Positions 10,268 through 22,000 of a stretch of 64,000 nt of DNA are shown here, in pieces. The translations under genes were made by a program, and so were the position numbers. The stretch spans positions 186,001 to 250,000 of the forward strand of contig JAGTJM010000011.1 in assembly GCA_020747015.1 (NCBI GenBank), read 5' to 3'. Under the pieces are notes generated by a model. It saw only the letters and a program-made list of their open reading frames with translations, was not told the DNA's origin and searched no databases. The DNA is from Pyrenochaeta sp. MPI-SDFR-AT-0127 (taxonomy: Eukaryota > Ascomycota > Dothideomycetes > Pleosporales > Cucurbitariaceae). Within the stretch, counting starts at the first letter, position 1. Every line of letters starts with the position of its first letter.

Positions 10268-12957
10268 ATGTCTTCCGTTGCAACAAGAGTAGCGAGTGCA
10301 ACGGCGGCGGCGGCGACTACTGTCTCCAAAGCCCCGCCCCAAGCTGGTATTTTTGAGGGACTTAACCCTGCCAAGTATAACGCAAACAACCCAATCATCC
10401 TTTTCATCATTCAAGCTGCCATCGTTATTGCGCTATGCCGCGCCTTGTATTGGCCTTTAGGGAAAATCCGACAGCCTCCAGTCATCGCTGAGGTCATTAC
10501 TGTGAGTCCTGAGATTGATACATCTGGATCATCTTCCGCTAACCAGTAGGCTAGGGAATCATTCTTGGGCCCTCTATAATGGGTCGAATCACGGGCTTCA
10601 CGGATACCATCTTTCCTAAAGAGAGTATGGCTGGATTCACCCTCGCCGCCAATATCGGCCTTATCTTTTACCTGTTTCTTGTCGGACTTGAGATCGATCT
10701 TCGCTTCTTGGTTCGCAACTGGCGGACCGCTGTCAGTGTAGCGTCTCTTGATATGGCTGTACCTTTTGCGCTGGGCTATGCCCTGGCGTACGGGATCTAC
10801 AATCAGTTCAAAAGCGAGCCAAACACGGTCAATATCAACTTCGCAACATTCGGACTCTTCGTCGCCATCGCCATTGCTATTACAGCGTTCCCGGTGCTTT
10901 GCCGAATTTTGACGTCTCTTAATCTTCTCAATGCCAACGTCGGGGTAATCACTCTCACCTCCGGAATTGCCAACGATGTTCTCGGATGGGTTCTGCTCGC
11001 ACTTTGCGTCACTCTAGTCAATGCTGGCAACGGAATAACTGCCCTTTATGTGCTTCTCGTGGCGGCTGGGTATGCCCTCTTCTTGGCATTCACTCTTCGC
11101 CCCGTCTTCATGATGATCTTACGCAAGACTGGTTCTTTGGAGAACGGACCATCTCAGGGAGTCGTTGCACTTACCGTCTTCATGGTCCTAATCTCGGCTT
11201 TCTTCACAGATATTATCGGCGCCCACTCTGTATTTGGTGCATTCATGATTGGCCTCATGTGTCCCCATGAAGGTGGGTTTGCTATTAAACTTACTGAAAA
11301 GTTGGAAGACATTGTCGCTGTCCTCTTCTTACCGCTTTTCTTTGCTCGTTCTGGCCTCAACACCAACTTAGGCCTTCTCGATTCTGGAATGACCTGGGGC
11401 TATGTCATTGCTATCATTATGGTGGCTTTTCTTTCCAAAATCTTTGGTGGCACCATGGGCGCTCGATTGAACGGCCTTGTGTGGCGTGAATCCCTCACTA
11501 TCGGAGTTTTAATGTCCTGCAAAGGACTTGTCGAACTCATCGTGCTGAACATCGGTCTTCAGGCCAAGATTCTTTCCGTCCGAACATTTACAATGTTCGT
11601 AGTCATGGCACTTGTTACGACTTTTGCAACCACTCCAATCGTTAGCTATCTGTACCCACCAGCTTATCAGCGCAAGTTGGAGCTATGGAAGGCAGGAAAG
11701 ATCGATTGGGAAGGTAATCAATTGCACCCTGATGATGACAGCGAGAATAATTTGGAGAAAAAGCTAGATGTTGCGGATCGCCTTCTCGTCTATCTGCGTG
11801 CAGATGGTCTTTCATCTCTGTTCTCAGTTATCAATTTGTTCTCAAGCGCCGCCTCTCGCCAATCTAATTCCTCCAATTCTAGCACAAATTTGACCCCAAT
11901 CCCAGAGAAAGGTTTATTTACTACTAACCTCCGTCATTCAGTCGATGAATCATCGACCGAACAGACCCAACGCAAGCGCCTCCGCATTCATAGTCTCCGA
12001 CTCACCGAACTCAGCGAGCGTACTTCTTCCGTCATGCGAGTATCAGAGCCTTACGAAGAGTATGCTGGAAATGACCCCATCATGAAAGCCTTCGGTTCGC
12101 TTGCAAATACCACGGCTTCTCGAGATGTTGTCATCTCCGGCCATGTCTCAATCGCGCCAGCAGACGCTTTTGCAGAGACTCTGATTTCCAAAGCTTCAAG
12201 CACCGCTTCCGACTTCATTCTCGTGCCCTGGAGCGAGACTGGCTCACTCTCAGAGCTACCATCATACTTTGTTGGCAGCGCGCAGCGCGATCCGATGGTA
12301 AATCGAGATTTTTCACGACTCGTGGATGACTTGTTCCAGTCATCCAAGACTACAGCGAGCATTGGTGTCTTCATTGATAGAACACTGCTCAGAGTCAGCA
12401 GTAGCGCCTCGGCAACATCACAGGGCATTTCATCGGCTGCTTCAACGTATGATGAACATGCAGTCATCTACGCATCCGACAATGGCAAGACACACCTTCA
12501 CGTCCTATACGCATCATCACCGGACGATTTATTTGCCGTGAAGCTCGCGCTTCAACTCGCACAAAACCCGGCCGTCGCCCTCAGTATCACAAAGCTCTCT
12601 CCACACACATTCTTATCCACTGAAGCCGCACACATCAACGATACTTCCTTCGAAGATTTGAGATCCCATGGTGCAACACTCACTGCCAACAAAGTGACTT
12701 ACAATTCAATATCCGCTGCCACCCTTCCAGACAATGCGTTTGGAGATGCCACGAAGAATACGATGTTTATCATCGGCCGCTCCATCGCTGACCTTTCGGC
12801 ACTCGAGCGTATCAAATCTGGTGATGCTGGTCGGACGCTTGGAGCAGCTACCGCAGACGTTATCGGTAAGGTTAAGACCAGTGGTGTCGGTGCTAGTGTT
12901 CTTGTCGTACAAGCAAGGGAAGAAAGTGGTAGTGGAATCAATGTGACGCCAAAATAG
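10268..12957 (+). CDS. K+/H+ antiporter of the CPA2 family (Kha1-like)
   Basis: Model: exon 1 10268-10501, intron 10502-10554 (53 nt, GTGAGT, CTAG acceptor), exon 2 10555-12957; 878 residues, near the 873 of yeast Kha1. The junction restores the family sequence EVITGIILGPSIMGRI. Around residues 50-440 there are about twelve hydrophobic helices with the Na+/H+ exchanger (PF00999) landmarks: FYLFLVGLEID, AIAITAFPVLCRIL, a helix with the Asn-Asp pair of CPA2 proteins (GIANDVLGW), and SCKGLVELIVLN. A long soluble C-terminal region (about 460-878) is Ser-rich at first and then resembles a nucleotide-binding/universal-stress-like fold (HLHVLYASSPDD; FIIGRS). Known role in yeast: cation/H+ exchange in an endomembrane (Golgi-like) compartment supporting pH and K+ homeostasis. 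No key residue appears missing. Confidence 0.93.
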
Positions 12958-13533
12958 CGTAGAGCTCTGGGTGATGTAATTCGGGATTTTATGAGATGGT
13001 CAAACAACCTTCTTTCACTCGCTATAAATAAAATGCACACATAGAGCCATATATATGAGCACGTATTCCATACTTATTGCTATCTTGAAAGTGTTTTGCA
13101 ATCGTTTGTTTGAAATGTCGATGCCACCAATTCATTTTCTTTCGTACAAGGTACAGGAGGAGAAGTATTCGGGAAGTATTCGGTTTAAGGTTCTGGTGGA
13201 ACTGCAATCAGAGCTTACGACTTTGGTGTCGTCGAACGCACGTATATCTTCAAGTAGAGATACACATATATGTGAGTAATTCATGATGAAATCAAGGCAA
13301 ATTTACGAGCGAAATACTGAGGAATAACAACTCACAGCCGTCATCAAAATTTGAAGTTCTATCAATCCGATGCCCATTTCCCCTGCCGTCCCTCTAGTCT
13401 CTAGCTAACCCAAAAGTTACCCGTAATGTATGCCATCCTGTAAGATACATTTTTGGCTCGATGGGCTGCAGCGGAAATAGACAGTAAGGTAGAATTTGAG
13501 CACATATACAATACTGAGAAAAGCCTGGTCCCC
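12958..13533. other. Intergenic stretch between convergent genes
   Basis: AT-rich flank shared by the 3' ends of the antiporter gene (plus) and the small acidic protein gene (minus). No supported coding sequence, RNA gene or repeat. Confidence 0.5.
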
Positions 13534-14082
13534 TTAAGCATTTTCCTTACCCACCTCATCGTCTTCAATCACTATAGGATTCTCAAAACTCTCTCCTGGT
13601 CGGTTAGGTTCAACCATTTCGGTAACTTCTGGTGCTTCCTCTTCTACTTCGAGATCCAGTCCCATTTTTGCTATGAGCAAATAAACTTCGGCAGGCTCCA
13701 TGACTCGTTCTTGCCAGTCAAAGAAATCTTTGATCCTCCTTCTGAAGAACACGGCATACTCCTCAATATATCCGTGTAGCTCCTCAGGATACCATTCCTG
13801 ACTCTCATACCCCTCTCGGAAAAGGTTTTCTTGTTTGTCAAGGAACTCGAGAAACTGGTCGGCAACCTTGAGGTATTTCACCCCGCATCTGAGGACAGTA
13901 CCCGGATGTTCCAATAAAACGCTCCTGTTGTTTTGCTCCCGTATTTTGAGAAATTCAGCGCGCATAATGGATGTTATGTTTTCGATGATCTTTCGTTCTT
14001 TTAGTTGGTCTTCGCGTACGGCATCGAGTTCCTCGTGCAAAGCCACAGCCATAGCGACCACACGAGACTCTGCCGGATCCAT
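13534..14082 (-). CDS. Hypothetical acidic protein with C-terminal SUMO-interacting-like motif
   Basis: Single exon, 182 residues, no family recognised. The sequence is highly charged and probably mostly helical: residues 10-75 are rich in Glu, Lys and Arg with heptad-like spacing (ELDAVREDQLKERKIIENI), followed by aromatic-rich helices (LEFLDKQENLF, EEYAVFFRRRIKDFFDW). The last 35 residues are acidic and end FENPIVIEDDEVGKENA. The hydrophobic triplet I170-V171-I172 followed by EDDE fits the SUMO-interacting motif pattern. No signal peptide or membrane helix. A coiled-coil nuclear or scaffold protein is possible but not shown. A real gene is supported by consistent composition and the non-random acidic tail. 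Confidence 0.55.
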   Translation of the reverse strand: MDPAESRVVAMAVALHEELDAVREDQLKERKIIENITSIMRAEFLKIREQNNRSVLLEHPGTVLRCGVKYLKVADQFLEFLDKQENLFREGYESQEWYPEELHGYIEEYAVFFRRRIKDFFDWQERVMEPAEVYLLIAKMGLDLEVEEEAPEVTEMVEPNRPGESFENPIVIEDDEVGKENA

Positions 14083-15118
14083 TCGATAATGTTAATTTTG
14101 AGCTGTGTAGGAGGAATAAAAACAATAGCCGTCGATAATGCATATACTATGGTATCTTCGAAGTCGGAAACATGACGTACACAGGAAAGCGGCATACGAA
14201 ACAAGTCAAATCAATTCCCACTGGTGAATATAGTTGCAAGGAAAGAGTGATCTAGAGAACCGAGAACAGACCTTTCCGCACTATGTTTACTGCAAAATTG
14301 ATTTGCTCTTGCCCTTACTCCAGTGCACTTTCCTATACATAATTCTTATCCTACTCATGGATGGGTCCGATAGATAAGTCACGATTCGATACCCGTCTGG
14401 ATTTCCTTCATCTCTCGCATTCTCCAAGTATTTGCCACACACTTTTGCAGCGCAAAACTGCCAACTTTTAATCTCTGGTTCCCCAGGAATCTATGTTTTG
14501 CTGATTTTCAAGCCTGTATTTCAATGCCCAAGTGTTGTGTGCATGGTCATGTAAATCAATATTTCCAGCGTAAGGTTACGTTCTCCGCCGGATCTTACAG
14601 AACTGCTAGCAACCCCACTAGATCGCTGCTAAATCAGTCATGAAGGAGCTTATCAAAGAACTAAAGACCGTCAAACAGTCAATGGGATCTGGTATGTGCG
14701 CCGGATCCATGTCACATGTTAGTCTCGTGAGAGATTGACCAAAATAGAAGGCAATGTTTTGTGTACCTTGAAAATCATTGAAAAGACTGATATCTTTAGT
14801 GGTGTAGAATTTCGAGGTCTTGTGGAAGTGTGCGAGATCACATTCGCTGTATGTGGTGTTCTTCAATTAAATTTTGCGCGAGACTTCATTCATCTTATAC
14901 TACTCTAATTTGACGCGCTAAATCAGAGTTAAAGTATGCTATTACTCGAAGGAATGTTATCTTCTGCACGAGCGTTGCATTGCGCTTCACTAGGGAGTCA
15001 TTCCGCATCTCCAACTCACTTGAACATTACACTGCATGTTGATAAGCCAGAAATATGCAGCTCCTGTAGCCTCACGTGTCGACATGACAGGCACTGCAAG
15101 TCAGATTTGTTTTTCTCT
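14083..15118. other. Intergenic stretch without recognisable genes
   Basis: About 1 kb, AT-rich. A minus-strand open frame of 82 codons at 14618-14866 shows no recognisable motif, and I treat it as chance. The remainder is flanking sequence of the two minus-strand genes. Confidence 0.45.
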
Positions 15119-16283
15119 TCAAAACCACGAACCATCAACGATAGGCCCGAAAATGTGCAAAAACAGATTCCTTCTCACCCACACAACCACAAAGCTAGGT
15201 AATCTCCAATTCCCATAGTGTCCAGTCCCAGACTTCTTCCCGATCTGGAACCCCATGAACCTGGTTGTGGTAGCCTTGTACGGTGCCGTTGTTCTCCCAT
15301 TAAGTGCCGCAACAATACTCTTCGCCACATGGATAGACTGTCGATTGCAGGATGCAAACTGGCAGTACTCTACATCAGCAACATCACCGAGGGCCCATAC
15401 ATTGGTTGTTCCTTTGATATTAAGATTTTCGTCGACTGTGACGAAGCCTGTCGCATTGAGGAAGTGCGCTGGTATGTATGAAGAGTTTGGTAGGAGACCG
15501 AATGTTGGAATATATAGATCCGCAAGTATTGTCTCTCCGCTCGAGAGCATAAGTTCTTGTCCTCCCTTCGGTAACAAGGATGATTTGAGAACTTTTGTGT
15601 TGTATGTGATGGATACTTGTAGGTCTTTGAGGGCGGTCGTTGCAAGGTTGGATACGCTGGGAGGTGCCTCGTGGATTATCGTAGAAGTACTTGAGAGCTA
15701 TGGCTACTGTTAAGACAGATATCATAGATCGTTCAAATTTGTATCTTACTAAAGTGATCTGCTTTTCTCCTCCATACTCGTAACTCAACTCGCCGGCGAT
15801 CTCAACGCCAGTCACACCAGCGCCAGCTACAACGATTGTCTTCGCGTTCTGTACCTTTTTCTGGAAGTCATGCAGAAGTTCTTTAGTCTGTTCGGTAGAC
15901 CCAATTCCTTTGAACGGGACCATTTCTCTCATGCGCGTCCCTGTCGCAACAATGAGGAAATCATAGTGTAATATCATTTTACCACCAGAGCTGTCGATAA
16001 CCATGTTCTGTCCCTCAAGGTCCATACTATCGGCAGAGCCTTGAATGAACTCAAAGTTGCCGGTAGAATAGTGGTCAAAACCATTGGCGATGGGTTGGAA
16101 CAACTGTTCATCAGTGAGTTGCCCGGGTATTATGCCACGAGGAGATGCGATATTCCAGTAGAAATGAGTGTTGGGTGACACAAGAGTGATCTTGAAAGGC
16201 TCAAGTCCAGTCTTGGACTTGAGAATCCGGTGAGCTGTGCTTATACCGGCGTATGATCCGCCCAGGATGAGAATGTTCTTCAT
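15119..16283 (-). CDS. AIF/AMID-like FAD-dependent oxidoreductase
   Basis: Model (minus): exon 1 16283-15750, intron 15749-15698 (52 nt, GTAAG donor, CATAG acceptor), exon 2 15697-15119; 370 residues. The start was chosen at the ATG just before the dinucleotide-binding strand (KNILILGGSYAGISTAHRIL); an upstream in-frame ATG at 16322 would add 13 residues. Landmarks of the pyridine nucleotide-disulphide oxidoreductase fold (PF07992): GGSYAG near residue 9, the ATG box (LIVATGTRMRE), a second GxGxxG (VVAGAGVTGVEIAGEL) for NAD(P)H, and the FAD-binding GDVAD near the end. Length and order match the AMID/AifA-like group, proteins related to apoptosis-inducing factor and NDH-2. No mitochondrial presequence or membrane helix is obvious, so a cytosolic NAD(P)H:quinone-type oxidoreductase is likely; the substrate is unknown. 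Confidence 0.88.
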
Positions 16284-16761
16284 GGCTTTGAAAGACTGGA
16301 GCAAAAATATGCTTTTATCCAAAAGATATGTCCCAGTTATTAGGAACTGTGCTAAATGAATCGAAAAATGTAAGATACAGGTATAGAGCTTCTAACACTC
16401 ACCCTCGGGAGGGTGTAATCGTTTTATAGGAACACATTCGGAGGACAAGATCAGTCGGCGTAACATGAACTCCGATTCAAGAGGCTGTGAAGTGTCATAG
16501 CTTACCTTTACAGCTGCAGTCATCTAAATTTTAGAGCTTAGTATCATCGTAGAACCAGAAATTGGAGCCATCGTGATGTCGAAGTCGACCAACCAGAGAT
16601 TGAAGCGCAGAGATTGTCCAATCATGAAGCGTAGCGCGCCGCAGCCAACAGCCAATCAGAAGAACCTGAACTTGAAATCTCTCAGCCCATGGCGCTGCTC
16701 GGCATGGACGAGACCCAGTTTGAGGTCGGGCTTTAGTCTTGTTGTAATTTCCGTGTGTCTG
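16284..16761. other. Intergenic flank
   Basis: Promoter side of the FAD oxidoreductase gene and 3' flank of the next minus-strand gene. No supported coding sequence. Confidence 0.5.
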
Positions 16762-18492
16762 TTAAACGAGTAAAATATCTTTCAAAAGTTCAACGCACTC
16801 CGTCCATGTGAAACCAGGAACACCGCGCGTCGCCCAAACCTTTTCTAGAATTGGCAGGATATGTCTGCGATGGTTGAGAAATGGGTTTAGCACTGGCGGA
16901 GTTGACAAAGTATCTAAGAAAAAGTGCCGATCGCTTGGTTTTGAAACAATCCCAACAAAGGAGAGTGGGCCGATCAATGTTGAAAGTTCTTGAATCGAGA
17001 GTTGAGTTTGAAGTACCTTCATCGCGCTATTTATGGTCGAATCCAAGAGATCCAATCTTTCGAAAGCGTTTGTGACAAGGTGCAAGTATATGACAGCCAT
17101 GTAGGCATACATTTGCGTGACAACGGCGTGAGGATATGTAGGCAAACTTAAATTCAACGAAGAAGACCTGACTGACATGTGTGACAACCCAGATTGAATC
17201 ATCAAGCTTATATCGCTCGTTATCAATTCGAGCTGGGCAGGGTCAGATTGGCCTGACTTTGGTGCACTGGATTTCGTTTTATGAAGCTCTGAAATTCGGG
17301 CAATCTGAAGTAATACCCAATTTTCACAGCCCATGATATTCCGGAGCTGGACTTGTGATCCGGTACTGAGAATTCGGGGATGGTGCGAGAGTAGCAGTGG
17401 TGTTATCCCCATGGTGATTGAAGACGCTATGTCTAGCCAGACTAAGGTGCTGCTCAAAAATCTGAAGCACACGACCTCCCGTGCGATCACAGGATCATCC
17501 TCTGGGAGGCCGAGATCTGCAGACAAGATCCATCTTGTCTGCTTGCTCAGACCGAAACTTGCAAAGTTTTTTCGTTCGCTGCGCAGAAAAATATTGATGG
17601 CAGCGCGAAGATGTGCTTGCCATGCGTGGCCATGGTTGTTGAAAAGCTGAGCATAAGCGTTAGCGCACATATACAGGTCTTAGGAAATTGAAAGCACACT
17701 TCAAAAAACATGGCTTGTGTGATGCCGGCCCACACCCCAAGCCCAGACTTTGGACAGCCACCTTGCGCTGCTACGTTGATTGACTCCAAACAATCTTTAA
17801 GGTGCTCTTCTTGCTGCACTGACAAAACAACCCGGTCGGCCTCTGAAAGCGCCAAGGTCCGGCGATGGCAGGCAGCTGACGCAAGAACGGCATGATAAAG
17901 TGGTTTCGATTCCGATAAGAGGGTAAGCAACCAGCCTTTTCCACCAGCTGCGGCTTCCGGTTGATAGTAAGGATATTGTAGTGGCAACACATGGTCTATA
18001 AAATGGACTAGCAGGACAGAGATATCCGTCGAAAGTGAAAGTAGACTTCCATGTTTGGTATTATCGCTATGGTCAAGATTACCAGTGACCTGCTCATCGT
18101 TAGGATCAGAGGGTTTATAATAGGAGAGGTCTTACATCAGTAGCATGTCCTGAGTTCTTCCCGTGCTCTTGGTGTAATGCGGAATCAGAAGTCAAATCCA
18201 CTTTCACAGCGACACTCACAGCCTTAGGCTTGATCCGGATAGGTGTCTCTCGTTGCTCCGAGGGTCGAGTCAAAGTTTTACGCCTTGAGGTATGCCGCAC
18301 TATCTCCTTGAGGCTATTGATAATTTCTCTTTCCTTCTCACCATTGTCCATCCATTCCGGCTTTGGACCGAAACCATAGCAGGTGATCGAAAGGTACTCG
18401 CAGTTTGAACATTGAGGATGGCGTTCATCACACTTCTTTTTGCGAAGGCGACAAGTCCAGCAGCCTTGCTTGTTGCGCAGAGGACCGGACAT
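16762..18492 (-). CDS. Zn2Cys6 transcription factor, Fungal_trans_2 type
   Basis: Model (minus): exons 18492-18136, 18089-17700, 17646-16762; introns of 46 and 53 nt with CTAAC branch sites (GTAAG and GTGTG donors); 543 residues. The zinc cluster is right at the N terminus: Cys11, 14, 21, 28, 31, 38 (GCWTCRLRKKKCDE), followed by basic residues. The rest matches the PF11951 layout of small fungal regulators: HFIDHVLPLQYPYY, then ESKPLYHAVLASAACHRR, then FNNHGHAWQAHLRAA, DIASSITMG, and a C-terminal ending in WTECVELLKDILLV. Such proteins act as nuclear regulators of metabolic or developmental genes. It lies between an FAD oxidoreductase and the NB-ARC gene, all on the minus strand. The second intron donor GTGTGC is weak, but phase and homology support it. 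Confidence 0.9.
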
Positions 18493-19035
18493 CTGAGATG
18501 AGAAGACAGTTGTTATATGGCGAGGTCTGCGCTACCAGGCGTGGGATCATCATTGTCTCTGCCCCGCTTCCCCCGGATTGTGCACAGGCCGAGATCTCGC
18601 CTCCCCCGCAACATAGATCACTTCGGATTTTGCTGCCAGTATATAACATGAAATTTCTTTGCCATCCTCATTGAAAATCTGGGAAGCACATATCATCGTG
18701 CTCAGATTGCTTGGGAGTTCTATGAGATCATTCCAAGAGATTAGAGCTATAGAGTTGTGAAAGCCACAAGTCACGTTCACAATTTTGTCGCTCCTGTGGT
18801 ATCTCTATCAAGAACCGATCCGTTGATACCAATATGAATGATCGAGGTATATAGCTAGAATAAACAATAAACTATAGGATATAAACCTAGTCACTGTCCC
18901 TTACCATTTTACCTGTGGTGAGCTTCTCTCTACGATATCGGCTCGTGTTTGAAAAGTCTTTAAAACACATCACTGGCGTCCCAAATAGATTATCAATCTC
19001 CAAATTCCATCTTTCAGTCTATATTTTCCAATTTC
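18493..19035. other. Intergenic flank
   Basis: Promoter side of the Zn2Cys6 gene and 3' flank of the NB-ARC gene, AT-rich. Nothing else is supported. Confidence 0.5.
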
Positions 19036-22000
19036 TTACCTTGACCAAAACGCAATCAACCGATCAATGTCCCAGTCCGTTAATTCGTTTCCCTTTCGTT
19101 TCGCCGTAAGCCTCTCATCGCCTCTCTCCGCCATAAGCCAATTGTAAATTTGAAAGCACTTCGCTAGTTCCACCTCGGCCTCCTTGGCCCTCCCTAATGC
19201 ATTCAAAGCCTTGACGCGGAACCAGATTGCACGCATTTTCTCTGGTTCGAAATGATTGGATAGCGAATACGCACTTTGCGCCGCATCGAGAAGTACTAGG
19301 GCAGTTTCCTGCTGACCCTGGAGGATGTGGTGCTCTGCAAGTTTAGAAAACGCGTCAGCAGTGCGGTGGTGCCGGTTGCCCAGAGTGGCTTTGTAGTGAA
19401 AAAGCAGGCGACGGTGGTAGTTGTGAGCTTCGTCCCGCCGGCCCTGACTACCTCGAACATTTCCAATAGCGTGAAAGAAGCGCCCGGGAATGAATGAGCC
19501 CTTGTCGTCTTCGCCGAACTCGGCGACACGCTCCTCGAGACCCTTCAAGAGAACTTCTTCCGCAGTCTTGAGCTTTTTCTGTAACCAATATGATAGTCCA
19601 AGATTGGCCAGTGGTAGAGAGAGCGTCGATTTGGTGTGAGAACTGAGTCGCTCCATTTCTTCTATTGATTTGAGAAAGCATGCTTCTCCAGTTTCCCAGT
19701 CATCATTCAGCATATATGCGTTTCCTAATTCGTTCCAGGAGATACCAAGCCTGATGTCCTCACGTCCTGCCTCTCCTGAGAGCTGTTTCACCATCCTAGC
19801 ATTGAATAGCTTGTGATAATGCAATGCATCGCTTGGCTCATTAATCTCAAGAGCAATACATCCTCTGTTATGTAAGATTTCTGCCAATGAGTAATTCAGT
19901 CCCGCAAGCGTTACGGATGTTCCGATAGCAAGTTCAGGTTCTTCCAGAATTCGAAGCTTGAAAGAGTCACAAATTGATTGTGCCATATTATTGAAGAATA
20001 TCGCATCTGCTGAATTTCCTCGTTCATGGAGATACCTGTAGTATTATGTCAGCTTAACTAAAATGGTGCATGCTGTTTGTTGCAGAGATTGGTCTCTTCG
20101 TGCATGGCTTGTCTCATCCTCAAGTCCATCTTGAGTGAAGGATACAGCTTGAGACGACCGAAGCCATCTGTAGTCTTAGATACTGGAGATTCAAGCCAGG
20201 CAGAGAAAAGTAATCCACAGCCGCAGCAGTTTGAGTGATACTCACCACCCAGCATCGATCAGTAGCTTGGCGAATCCGTAGTCATCGAAAGATTCTGGAG
20301 CAGGAGTGATCGTTGAGAAGATCGACTTCAACTTCTGTACATGCGGAAAGAGATCCTCGCAGGAGCTCCACCGAGCAGTACCATGGCGCCATGACAACTG
20401 CTCAAAGGGCCACTGTCCCGATACAAGACCGACACAAGTAAGGAATGTTCTACGCAGCTCGGCAGGTCTCATCTTTGACCTCGACGCTTCCTGCACAAGT
20501 CTGTGTACGATTAATTTCTGCTCGCGTTTGCTTTCCGTCAGGAGTGACCGAGCAACGAGTTCCTCTCTTGCGCTTTCATACTCCTCTTTGATCTGAGCAA
20601 CGTCTCCAATGGTATCATGAGTCCCCCCACGACGAGTGAATAAGTTCTCAGGGATGCCATCAGGGTCCAGTAATGACAACGTGTTGATCAACAATGCGCC
20701 GGTACCTAGGCTGTCAAATGCCCAGACCGACGCCACGTTCTGCCCATAGTCCACCGACGCGGGCCCTGCGTCAATTTCACTCCATTGTAGAAACTCTTCG
20801 TCCCCCTCACGCTTCCCATAGTATTGCACAAACTGCTTCAAGGAGATCTCCTGATGCATCAAGATGCCTGCGACCTGGGAGAGCGCGAGCGGAAGTCCAC
20901 CTAGGCGATTCGCAATCGTGATGGCAGCGGATTTCTCCTCGTCCGATTCCTGGAAGCCTGTGCGTTGGAATAAGTACCCTGTCGCGATTGATGTATTCCA
21001 GGGCTTCAATTCCAAGGAGGTAGACCAAGAATGGGGGTTACGGCTAGTTATGAGAATAGATCCAGGCGCATCATATGGCCAGACTCCATTCAGCACATCT
21101 CCGCTACCTACGCCATCAAAGACTAGAAGCCAAGATGCTAGGTCAGAGTCCTGGGAGCCCTCCTGATTAGACAAGTCTTTTTGTGGATGCACAAGCCACC
21201 TCTTCAAAACCTCTCCTGCATAAGACAGATCTAGAGCGTCAACTGAATCCGGGGCGAGCAGTCCTAACTGAACAGCAATATCTTTAAAATCTTGTGCAAT
21301 CTTATCTGAATCCTCAGCACGGACCCATAGCACGGCATCGAATTCTTTACGATGTTGCGACACAAATTCAGCTGCAATCTGGGTCTTACCCATCCCTCCA
21401 GGCCCATATACGGTAAATGATCGCGGGTTGCTTTGTGGCTTCTTAGCCCCCAGATCAATGGGCGCGCTGGGGCACAACGCCTGTTCCATTGCGTTGAGAG
21501 GTATCTTACGGCCAAAAAAGTTCTCGTTTGGACTGACTGGAACGATATAAGCTGGAAGAATTGGCCCACGAGCAGTGTTAGTGTTTGACGAGGTATTCAA
21601 GAACATGTTGCGAAGTAATGGCTGCAATATTGGGTCTCTATCGTGGCCATGATATACGAATCTTGGCAAACGTTTCCAGTCCTCAAAATGGTCTGTGAGT
21701 GGCATGTCCGGGTCAAAAATGGGTTCCGGACTCGGTGAAGTAATCGGTGACCCTTGATCCCGCTCCTCTTCTACCCACTGCGAGCTAGGCACAATAGGAT
21801 AATCGGCTCTGGAACCATCTTCACTTTGTGTGGAGACTTCTTCAGCCTTGTTAGATTCCGAATCTACTTTCGACGGTCGTTCATCTACATCCTGCCAAGG
21901 GAGCGCAAAAACTGAGAGGGTCTCCAGGTGCAAAGCCAGGTCTTTAATGATGAGTTCAGACGCGACCTTTTCCTTTAACCTTTTCGAATCGTTAATCAGG

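Noticed and set aside
14618..14866. Minus-strand 82-codon frame in the gap before the FAD oxidoreductase gene
   Set aside because: No recognisable motif, no supporting splice signals and composition like the surrounding AT-rich intergenic DNA.
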